Part shown: positions 1-6,630 of the stretch, in pieces
How positions within the stretch are numbered: position 1 is the stretch's first letter
Layout: each line of letters opens with the position of its first letter
NCBI GenBank assembly: GCA_937969395.1
Contig: CALBVI010000046.1
Coordinates: forward strand, 1 to 6,630
Source: an uncultured Spongiibacteraceae bacterium
Lineage (GTDB): Bacteria > Pseudomonadota > Gammaproteobacteria > Pseudomonadales > Dasaniaceae
Direction of reading: 5' to 3'
DNA: 6,630 bases
The notes under the pieces: model-generated
The model's input: the letters and a program-made list of their open reading frames with translations, nothing else
Databases searched by the model: none
What the model was told of the DNA's origin: nothing
Program-made: the position numbers and the translations under genes

Positions 1-36
1 CCCTACCATTACATTTTCTAACGTCTGAGAACACAC

Positions 37-1053
37 ATGTACAGTCGGATTCAAATGAAATCCTTTCTAGCGACAACGATTAAAAATATTAATCAATACA
101 AACTCCCGCCAACACCTGAAAACTATCATCTGTGGTTTGAGTATGCGACGGGTAAGACCAATGACCTTAACGAAATACTAGACAAAGAAGTTGAGCTAGA
201 AAGAATACCGAGCGAGGCCCTCTGCAGTAATCTATACAAGCAATATATTGCTACCAAGCAACAATCTGACATTGACGAGGCACGCCTATTAATTAAAGAT
301 TTCTTGAAAGAGATGATTGCTCACCTACAAGGCTGGGACAGCTCTTCTGACGATTTTAGTAATTCTCTAGATGAATATCTCAATCAACTTAATAGCGAAC
401 CTTCAATAAACGCAACTAAAGATATCATCGGAAAAATAACCGCCGAAGTTAAAAAAATCAGATCTTCCAGCTCGAACCTAAAAGCAACATTACACAGTTT
501 AACTGATGAGATTTCCGAACTTCGACAAGACGTCAACCGATTAGGCAGCGAGGCTCTTATTGATGATTTAACCCAAATTCATAATCGTCGTGGCTTTGAT
601 ATGAAAATCAAAGAGGTTACTGATCGAGCTAATCTCGAAAGCTTAAATTGCGCATTGATTGTTGCCGACATCGATCACTTCAAAAAAATCAACGATGATT
701 TCGGTCATCAGGTTGGCGATAAGATTCTAAAATTTGTCGCCGCAACACTACAGAAAAATATTCGCAGTAATGATACTTTAGCCCGCTACGGCGGAGAAGA
801 ATTTGTTGCCATCCTTCCCAACACAACGCATAACGGCGCAATAAAAGTTGCTACAAATTTATGCAACGCAGTATCGTCTCGATACTTATCAGCGGAATCC
901 AACGAGCAGGCTATTGGCCATATCAGCATTTCTTTAGGCGTTACCAAATACGCCCAGGGAGAATCACCTGAACAGTTTTTTGAGCGGGCCGATAAGAATA
1001 TGTACCGCGCAAAAAGCCTGGGACGAAACCGAGTTGAAGGCGACGACAAATAA
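37..1053 (+). CDS. Diguanylate cyclase with soluble N-terminal helical module (GGDEF family)
   Basis: Predicted to make cyclic di-GMP from two GTP. The catalytic GGDEF domain covers about residues 172-335 of 338. It opens with DDLTQIHNRRGF (176-187), carries the metal/substrate segment DIDHFKKIND (211-220) and has the A-site GGEEF at 252-256. RSND at 243-246, five residues before GGEEF, is an intact inhibitory I-site (RxxD), so product feedback is expected. No EAL domain is present. Residues 1-125 hold no transmembrane segment and no sensor domain I can name; they include the motif PPTPENYHLWFEYATG (24-39). A probable coiled coil (about 128-170) links the module to the cyclase and would suit dimerisation. 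ATG 37 has TGAGA about six bases upstream; ATG 55 (Met7) is an alternative start. The gene converges on purA and shares its terminator. Activity is well supported by motifs; the input signal is unknown. Confidence 0.93.
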   Translation: MYSRIQMKSFLATTIKNINQYKLPPTPENYHLWFEYATGKTNDLNEILDKEVELERIPSEALCSNLYKQYIATKQQSDIDEARLLIKDFLKEMIAHLQGWDSSSDDFSNSLDEYLNQLNSEPSINATKDIIGKITAEVKKIRSSSSNLKATLHSLTDEISELRQDVNRLGSEALIDDLTQIHNRRGFDMKIKEVTDRANLESLNCALIVADIDHFKKINDDFGHQVGDKILKFVAATLQKNIRSNDTLARYGGEEFVAILPNTTHNGAIKVATNLCNAVSSRYLSAESNEQAIGHISISLGVTKYAQGESPEQFFERADKNMYRAKSLGRNRVEGDDK

Positions 1054-1065
1054 TTACAATTTCAG

Positions 1066-1107
1066 CATCCATAAAAAAACCTGCAACTGCAGGTTTTTTT
1101 ATGGATG
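1066..1107. terminator. Bidirectional intrinsic terminator shared by the cyclase gene and purA
   Basis: The arms 1066-1085 and 1088-1107 are a perfect 20-bp inverted repeat around a 2-nt centre. The GC core CCTGC/GCAGG is followed by seven T on the plus strand (1094-1100). It is preceded by seven A (1073-1079), which read as seven U on the minus strand. It therefore works as an intrinsic terminator in both directions. It starts 12 nt after the cyclase stop and lies 16 nt after the purA stop. The outer CATCCAT/ATGGATG arms lengthen the hairpin beyond the usual core plus U-tract. Confidence 0.93.
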
Positions 1108-1123
1108 AGAAAATATACTTCAA

Positions 1124-2518
<1,395 letters not shown>

Positions 2519-3709
2519 TTAAACAATAAGCTGCCACTGCCCATCTTTTAATATCAATGAACGGCAGTCTTTTGTTGGCAAATCTTCGGCCTTCACACCA
2601 CAAACTACGACTTCACCATCAGCTCGTAATTGCTGAATAGTATTCCACAACTGTTTATCTTCCGCAGCTGATAACCCATCATCACTTGGTGCAAAAATGC
2701 TATTTGATGTTTGCTGAGTCTCAAGCGAAAGATAATTCAACAATGCTTTTAAATCGGTAGCAAAACCAGTTGCAGGTCTAGCGCGACCAAAAACCTCACC
2801 GATATCATCATAGCGACCACCATTGGCAACAGCTTGACCATGTCCCGGCGCCAAGGCGGAAAAAACCAAACCCGTGTGATAGTGATAACCGCGCAACTCA
2901 CTCAAATCAAAATAAATATCAACATCCGGCATACGTGAGGCAATACGATCAGCAACCTGCTCTAAATCATCAAGTGCTGCCAATACAGCTTTAGGTGCGC
3001 CAGCTAAAGCGTCTTTCGCTTTTGCCAATACTGAGCGATCACCATTTAACTGACTTAAGGCGCGCATCATATCGGCTACTGTTGAATCAGTAATAGAACT
3101 GGCTATCGCAGCTTCTATATCACCGGCTGATTTACGCTGCAAGGCATCGTGTAGCACGCGCTCAGCATCAACGCTCAAATCAGCTAAGGCAACCAATGCG
3201 CGATAAATACCAACATGACCAAGATCCAGCGTAACTTGGCTCAAACCGGCACATCGAAGTGTTTCTAACATAAGACTGATAATTTCAATATCACTACCAA
3301 GTCCAGCATCGCCGTACAATTCGGCACCCAACTGAATGGGAGAACGAGAGGCGAGTAATGCCTTCGGCTTAGTGTGCAAGACACTACCGGCATAACATAA
3401 ACGTGTTGTCCCTTCTCGCTTCAAACTGTGCGCATCTATTCTTGCTGTTTGCGGCGTAATGTCAGCACGAATCCCCATCGTACGACCACTTAATTGATCG
3501 ACGACCTTAAACGTTTGAAGATCGATATCATCGCCAAGACCAACTAATAAGGAGTCAGTAAATTCCAATAACGGCGGAATAACGAGCTCATAGCCCCAGC
3601 TTTGATAGAGATCGAGTAATTTTCGACGCAGCAATTCAACCTGCCCAGCCTGTTCAGGCAGCAGCTCTTCAACGCCATCAGGCAGCAGCCAACGATCAGC
3701 TATTGTCAT
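2519..3709 (-). CDS. hisZ: ATP phosphoribosyltransferase regulatory subunit HisZ
   Basis: HisZ is a catalytically inactive paralogue of histidyl-tRNA synthetase. It joins the short form of HisG to make the active, histidine-inhibited ATP phosphoribosyltransferase, the first enzyme of histidine synthesis. The 396-aa product starts with RWLLPDGVEELLPEQA, typical of the family. It keeps class II synthetase core features: GIRADITPQTARI (79-91, motif 2 region), ELRGYHYHTGLVF (271-283, the histidine-binding loop in true synthetases), GGRYD (297-301) and RPATGFATDLKALL (311-324). The C-terminal part is short (about 335-396) and does not look like a HisRS anticodon-binding domain, which argues against HisS. 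ATG 3709 follows AAAGG with six-base spacing. It lies 41 nt after the DUF2065 gene and upstream of purA. Its presence implies a short HisG elsewhere in the genome. Confidence 0.95.
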   Translation of the reverse strand: MTIADRWLLPDGVEELLPEQAGQVELLRRKLLDLYQSWGYELVIPPLLEFTDSLLVGLGDDIDLQTFKVVDQLSGRTMGIRADITPQTARIDAHSLKREGTTRLCYAGSVLHTKPKALLASRSPIQLGAELYGDAGLGSDIEIISLMLETLRCAGLSQVTLDLGHVGIYRALVALADLSVDAERVLHDALQRKSAGDIEAAIASSITDSTVADMMRALSQLNGDRSVLAKAKDALAGAPKAVLAALDDLEQVADRIASRMPDVDIYFDLSELRGYHYHTGLVFSALAPGHGQAVANGGRYDDIGEVFGRARPATGFATDLKALLNYLSLETQQTSNSIFAPSDDGLSAAEDKQLWNTIQQLRADGEVVVCGVKAEDLPTKDCRSLILKDGQWQLIV

Positions 3710-3715
3710 AATCAG

Positions 3716-3735
3716 CCTTTATTTCTATAAATAAA
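3716..3735 (-). promoter_or_regulatory. hisZ ribosome binding site next to an AT-only hairpin
   Basis: AAAGG (3720-3716) sits six bases before ATG 3709 and supports that start. The 7-bp inverted repeat 3718-3724 / 3729-3735 with a 4-nt loop overlaps the three A residues of this site. The stem contains only A-U pairs, so any masking of the site would be weak. Confidence 0.45.
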
Positions 3736-3750
3736 ATGAATCTAATTGAA

Positions 3751-3939
3751 CTATCCGTTAACCCAATACAGGATAACAACACCGACTAACATACTCATTA
3801 AGCCCATGATCCGCATTGAGCGATCATTCTGCTGCGCAACACTAACCACCATTTTACGCCAAGACTTTGGACTTAAAAAAGGTAGAATCCCCTCAACTAC
3901 CATCACCAGAGCTAAAGCTATTACGACGTTCTGCCACAC
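3751..3939 (-). CDS. DUF2065 (YjeT-type) small inner-membrane protein
   Basis: A 62-aa protein of unknown function, similar in size and layout to E. coli YjeT, which sits between hflC and purA. Two hydrophobic helices are visible, at about residues 3-22 and 43-60. A short basic/polar stretch (SPKSWRKM, 23-30, then AQQNDRSMRIMG, 35-46) lies between them. The pattern EGILPFLSPKSW is characteristic of the family. The open frame reaches a TTG at 3945, but that codon directly abuts GGGG. GTG 3939 is six bases from GGGG (3949-3946) and gives the family-like start MWQNVV, so I prefer it. The gene follows hflC after a 213-nt gap with a hairpin and precedes hisZ by 41 nt. Nothing in the sequence reveals its activity. 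Confidence 0.85.
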   Translation of the reverse strand: MWQNVVIALALVMVVEGILPFLSPKSWRKMVVSVAQQNDRSMRIMGLMSMLVGVVILYWVNG

Positions 3940-3945
3940 AAGCAA

Positions 3946-3949
3946 CCCC
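3946..3949 (-). promoter_or_regulatory. Probable ribosome binding site choosing the GTG start of the DUF2065 gene
   Basis: GGGG on the minus strand lies six bases before GTG 3939 and touches TTG 3945 with no spacer. Only the GTG has usable spacing. GGGG is a weak match to the anti-Shine-Dalgarno sequence because it needs G-U pairing. Confidence 0.45.
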
Positions 3950-4026
3950 AGTAGATAATTGAGTTCAACTACTCGCCAATGAGCCCGACCTCTTGCAAGC
4001 GGCTATTAAACAAACTCACCAAACAC

Positions 4027-4089
4027 AAAAAAACCGCGCAATCTCATGTTATTGACAAAAAATGTCGGTATACATGAAATAGCCCGGTT
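4027..4089 (-). terminator. Intrinsic terminator-like hairpin after hflC
   Basis: Read on the minus strand, the arms 4089-4073 and 4048-4032 pair over 17 positions with only two mismatches (G-G and U-U) and one G-U pair. They enclose a 24-nt loop that contains a second small stem, GACA/TGTC (4054-4057 and 4063-4066). The GC-rich base of the stem runs into seven U on the transcript (A-run 4027-4033). It begins 63 nt after the hflC stop. The structure fits an intrinsic terminator ending or attenuating hflK-hflC transcription before the DUF2065-hisZ-purA part. The large loop makes it less canonical. Confidence 0.7.
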
Positions 4090-4152
4090 GTTTTATGATA
4101 CCACAAATTAGCGCCGGTTATAGCCACCAATATTGCCGTATCTCACTCTTTA

Positions 4153-5025
4153 CTACCGACCCGCGTTACTATCATTAAGATACTTAAAGAAGTCACTTTG
4201 CGGATCTAATAACATAACATCGCCCTTATTCTGGAAAGTAGAACGATAGGCATTCAAACTACGCACAAACGAATAAAACTCAGCATCCTTACTATAAGCC
4301 GCAGCGTAAGTAGCGGCTGCCTGAGCATCACCTTCACCTCGCGCTAGCTCAGCAGCACTGTATGCCTCCGCCTCTAAAATCGTTTTTTCACGCTCTGCAG
4401 AAGAACGAATTTTTTCAGCCTCTTCTAACCCTTTTGAACGTAACTCGCGCGCTTCTTTCTCACGCTCAGCTTTCATTCGACTAAATACAGGATCACTTAC
4501 TTCAGAGGGCAAATCAATACGCTTAACGCGCACATCAACCACTTCAATACCCAGTGTCTCGCGCACAGTGTCATTCAGGTCAGACTTAATATGCGCCATT
4601 AATTGATCACGCTCGCCGGAGACTACTTCGTGCAAGGTACGGGTACCAAATTGATTACGTAAACCATCATTAACACGGTTAGCAAGGCGATTCATCGCAA
4701 CCGATTCGTTACCACCGGTTATCCGATAATAGGTATCAACATCGGCAATACGCCATTTAGCAAATGAATCAACGATCAAACGTTTTTTCTGTACCGTAAA
4801 GAAACTCTCAGGCAGAGCATCCAACGTTAACACGCGGCTATCAAATTTTTTGATTTCATCAGCAATCGGCAACTTAACATGTAAGCCCGGCTGAAGATCA
4901 GTATCAAGTAAGCGACCAAAACGTAATTTAACCGCTCGCTCAGTTTCTTTAACGACATAAAGCGAGTTACTGCCAACAATAATTGCCAGCAAGCCAACAA
5001 CTACAATGATAATTAATTTATTCAT
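4153..5025 (-). CDS. hflC: FtsH protease modulator HflC (SPFH/band 7 protein)
   Basis: HflC pairs with HflK in a large membrane complex facing the periplasm that surrounds the FtsH protease and tunes its access to membrane substrates. The 290-aa product has one N-terminal hydrophobic anchor (about 4-20), followed by the SPFH domain starting at YVVKETERAVKLRFGRLLDTDLQPGLHVKLP in outline (23-53). A charged helical segment rich in Glu, Lys and Ala (about 185-250) is the predicted coiled coil. The ending LDPQSDFFKYL is the conserved HflC tail. It is shorter than E. coli HflC (334 aa) but near the usual length in Pseudomonas. ATG 5025 overlaps the hflK stop by one base (TAATG) and has GGGGAG eight bases upstream, so translation is likely coupled to hflK. 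Confidence 0.97.
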   Translation of the reverse strand: MNKLIIIVVVGLLAIIVGSNSLYVVKETERAVKLRFGRLLDTDLQPGLHVKLPIADEIKKFDSRVLTLDALPESFFTVQKKRLIVDSFAKWRIADVDTYYRITGGNESVAMNRLANRVNDGLRNQFGTRTLHEVVSGERDQLMAHIKSDLNDTVRETLGIEVVDVRVKRIDLPSEVSDPVFSRMKAEREKEARELRSKGLEEAEKIRSSAEREKTILEAEAYSAAELARGEGDAQAAATYAAAYSKDAEFYSFVRSLNAYRSTFQNKGDVMLLDPQSDFFKYLNDSNAGR

Positions 5026-6176
5026 TAACGAGACTCCCCGCGGCGAGTAACTGTTTGGTCCTGACGAAGCTTGTTAATCACTTCATCAGCAATTTCACTT
5101 ACGCTAGGCGTACGTGACGAAGTCGTTTGATTACTGGCCGGCTGCGCCTCCATGATTTTATCAAGAGGGATATACATCATATTATTACCGCCCTCAACAT
5201 CGATTAGCACCTTCGAACTTGCACTCATCACATCTTCTACAGCATCAAGATATAAACGCTCGCGAGTCACCTCTGGCGCTTTAATGTATTCAGCCAATAG
5301 CTTTTCAAAACGTTGCGCCTCACCTTGAGCCTCAACAATCACTTTAGCCTGATAACCATTAGCTTCTTCAATAAGACGCTGAGCCTTACCGCGAGACTCA
5401 GGAATAATACCGTTAGAGTATGCTTGCGCCTCGTTTATGTAACGCTCTTGATCTTCTCGCGCCTTAATAACATCATCATAGGCTTCTTTAACTTCAGCTG
5501 GCGGCTTCGCCTCTTGAATATTAATTTTAACGACCTGAATACCGGTGCCGTAGTTATCAAGGTATTCCTGCAAACGCGCCTTCACCTCAACACCAATCTG
5601 CTGACGCCCAACAGAAACTACATCATCCAACTTACTGCTACCAACAACATGTCTTAAGGCACTATCTGTTGCCTGCTGCAGACTAAGCTCAGGATTTTTT
5701 ACGTTTAAAACGAAGGCTTTTGGATCAGCAACGTTGTATTGCACAGTCAATGGTGACTCAACAATATTTTCATCTTCCGTCAACATTAAGCCCTGTGAAG
5801 AGTATTGACGTTCTTCCGTCACTCTCACAATCGTTTTGCTTTCAACTAAAGGCGGATTCCAGTGTAGACCTGGACCGTAAGTATCAACGTACTTACCAAA
5901 GCGTAAAACCACCGCACGGTCTTTTTCATCAACCTGGTAAACACCTAAAGCAGCCCACACAGCCACCAAAGCTAGCAATACTAGAGCAATAAAACCGCCA
6001 CTAATTTCTGTAGGACCAGAACTATTGCCACCATCAGCGCTAGGCTTACCACCGCCAAAGATACCCGCCAACTTCTCTTGTAACTTTTTAAAAGCCTCAT
6101 CTAAGTCAGGTGGACCTTTGTCGCCACCACCACCCCATGGGTCTTTTTTATCACCACCCGGTTCATTCCAGGCCAT
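5025..6176 (-). CDS. hflK: FtsH protease modulator HflK (SPFH/band 7 protein)
   Basis: Partner of HflC in the HflKC complex that encloses FtsH in the inner membrane. The 383-aa product begins MAWNEPGGDKKDPWG. A Gly/Asp-rich cytoplasmic tail (1-60) with the conserved GPPDLDEAFKKL (21-32) follows. Next come one transmembrane helix (about 61-79) and an SPFH domain (about 80-260) that includes YGPGLHWNPPLVE. A long charged coiled coil follows (about 235-305, with EAQGEAQRF), then a polar C-terminal tail. The frame is open to TTG 6209, 11 codons further up. I chose ATG 6176 because MAWN is the family start and GGGAG lies six bases before it. It is 157 nt after hflX and overlaps hflC by one base. 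Confidence 0.97.
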   Translation of the reverse strand: MAWNEPGGDKKDPWGGGGDKGPPDLDEAFKKLQEKLAGIFGGGKPSADGGNSSGPTEISGGFIALVLLALVAVWAALGVYQVDEKDRAVVLRFGKYVDTYGPGLHWNPPLVESKTIVRVTEERQYSSQGLMLTEDENIVESPLTVQYNVADPKAFVLNVKNPELSLQQATDSALRHVVGSSKLDDVVSVGRQQIGVEVKARLQEYLDNYGTGIQVVKINIQEAKPPAEVKEAYDDVIKAREDQERYINEAQAYSNGIIPESRGKAQRLIEEANGYQAKVIVEAQGEAQRFEKLLAEYIKAPEVTRERLYLDAVEDVMSASSKVLIDVEGGNNMMYIPLDKIMEAQPASNQTTSSRTPSVSEIADEVINKLRQDQTVTRRGESR

Positions 6177-6333
6177 AGCCTTCTCCCAATAATTACGATT
6201 TGCTCTCAAGATTAATAAGGCAATATCAACTGTGTATTAAAACCTGTTTATTCACTCAACAACCGAATAAATTCAATGCTGCTATTTATGGGCCGAAGTC
6301 TACCAAACTTTTCTAAACTATGGTGTTTTATCA
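6177..6333 (-). other. hflX-hflK intergenic region
   Basis: A 157-nt AT-rich gap with no gene. It holds a 7-bp AT-rich inverted repeat, TTTATTC/GAATAAA, at 6247-6253 and 6265-6271 with an 11-nt loop. No U-tract follows it, so it is not an intrinsic terminator. A TTTAAT motif near 6237-6242 resembles a -10 box but lacks a good -35 at standard spacing. Co-transcription from hflX, as in E. coli, remains the simplest reading. Confidence 0.45.
6183..6187 (-). promoter_or_regulatory. Shine-Dalgarno site that sets the hflK start
   Basis: GGGAG (minus strand, 6187-6183) is six bases from ATG 6176. It falls inside the longer frame that begins at TTG 6209, so the longer start would place a strong binding site within the coding region. 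Confidence 0.75.
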
Positions 6334-6630
6334 TCAAGACAAAAGGCTAATCTGCTCCAGTAGCTGTTCTGGGTCCATGTCAGAGGCACTGACCAAACGG
6401 CAAAAATCATGCTTGGGTATACGAATCTCTAAACAACTTTCACCGTTGTCATCATAGTTTTCCGCTAGAACCACACCCTGCTGATAAAGCCCTGCTCGTA
6501 AACGTCCCATTTCAGGCTTAAGTATTAACCGCCCATGAACAACATCTTCACCCAGTGCTTCAGCTAATCCTTGCAATAACAGCGGCAAACCTTTTTGCTG
6601 CTGTGCTGATAACCAAATACGCCTAACATT
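6334..6630 (-). CDS. hflX: Ribosome-associated GTPase HflX, C-terminal part (5' end outside window)
   Basis: The last 98 residues of HflX, a GTP-binding protein that binds the 50S subunit and helps split or rescue stalled ribosomes. The frame stays open to the window edge, so the N-terminal and most GTPase motifs are not visible here. The segment begins NVRRIWLSAQQQKGLPLL. The phrase WLSAQ...G matches the G5 (SA) loop region of HflX. The C-terminal domain follows, with GRLRAGLYQQG and CLEIRIPKHDFCRL, which align in my memory with the end of E. coli HflX (RVWLSAQTGAG..., GRLRSRFYQ). It ends in tandem TGA stops (6336-6331). The gene upstream is probably hfq, but that lies outside the window. 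It leads the hflX-hflK-hflC group. Confidence 0.93.
   Translation of the reverse strand, partial: NVRRIWLSAQQQKGLPLLLQGLAEALGEDVVHGRLILKPEMGRLRAGLYQQGVVLAENYDDNGESCLEIRIPKHDFCRLVSASDMDPEQLLEQISLLS

Larger units (their letters stand above)
3940..4152 (-). other. hflC-DUF2065 intergenic region
   Basis: A 213-nt gap without a gene. Its main content is the terminator-like hairpin at 4027-4089. Between the hairpin and the DUF2065 start, about 80 nt remain in which I see no convincing sigma-70 promoter on the minus strand. No tRNA, repeat array or conserved small ORF is visible. Confidence 0.6.

Noticed and set aside
786..1123. Minus-strand open frames opposite the cyclase gene and across the terminator.
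   Set aside because: They run antisense to a conserved GGDEF domain, and one runs through the palindromic terminator; no family resemblance.
3940..3945. Upstream TTG start for the DUF2065 gene adding two residues.
   Set aside because: The codon directly abuts the GGGG site with no spacer; GTG 3939 has normal spacing.
3746..3958. Plus-strand open frame opposite the DUF2065 gene.
   Set aside because: It is the antisense shadow of a recognisable membrane protein gene and has no homologue I recognise.
4052..4080. Plus-strand TTGACA (4052-4057) followed after 17 bases by TGAAAT, resembling a sigma-70 promoter for RNA antisense to hflC.
   Set aside because: The -35 is perfect but the -10 matches only four of six bases, the TTGACA lies inside the loop of the terminator hairpin, and there is no plus-strand gene downstream.
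5313..5992. Open frames on the plus strand opposite hflK.
   Set aside because: They are antisense to a well-conserved gene, have low-complexity or non-protein-like composition, and resemble no family I know.
6177..6209. Upstream TTG start for hflK adding 11 residues.
   Set aside because: HflK proteins begin MAWN, and a strong GGGAG site lies six bases before that ATG.

Overview
The window looks like a stretch of ordinary chromosome from a gammaproteobacterium. The minus-strand gene order is hflX, hflK, hflC, DUF2065 (YjeT-type), hisZ, purA. From memory, this matches Pseudomonas and its relatives; E. coli has the same block without hisZ. Base composition is moderate to AT-rich, with AT-rich intergenic gaps, unlike a high-GC Pseudomonas. 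A marine or cellvibrio-like member of the Pseudomonadales/Cellvibrionales group is a reasonable guess. It is an inference from synteny and protein resemblance, not a species call.

Layout from left to right. Positions 37-1053 (+) encode a soluble diguanylate cyclase with intact A-site (GGEEF) and I-site (RxxD). A perfect 20-bp inverted repeat at 1066-1107 has A and T tracts inside its arms and serves as a shared bidirectional terminator for this gene and the convergent purA. On the minus strand, reading from right to left, come the 3' end of hflX (cut by the window edge), a 157-nt gap, hflK and hflC joined by a one-base stop/start overlap, and a 213-nt gap containing a strong terminator-like hairpin. 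After that come a 62-aa two-helix membrane protein (DUF2065), hisZ and purA.

Functionally, HflX is a ribosome-associated GTPase. HflK and HflC form the membrane SPFH complex that surrounds and modulates the FtsH protease. HisZ is the regulatory subunit needed by short-form HisG in the first step of histidine synthesis. PurA commits IMP to AMP. The histidine and AMP routes are linked because HisG consumes ATP and PRPP and the histidine pathway returns AICAR to purine synthesis. The cyclase on the other strand is a separate transcription unit.

Three start codons were set inside the longest open frames using family N-termini and Shine-Dalgarno spacing: purA at 2416, hflK at 6176 and the DUF2065 gene at 3939 (GTG). 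I found no RNA gene, mobile element, CRISPR array or clear sign of a new system. The points most worth checking are the hairpin that splits the hfl genes from DUF2065-hisZ-purA, the uncharacterised N-terminal module of the cyclase, and possible small RNA structures in the purA and hisZ leaders.
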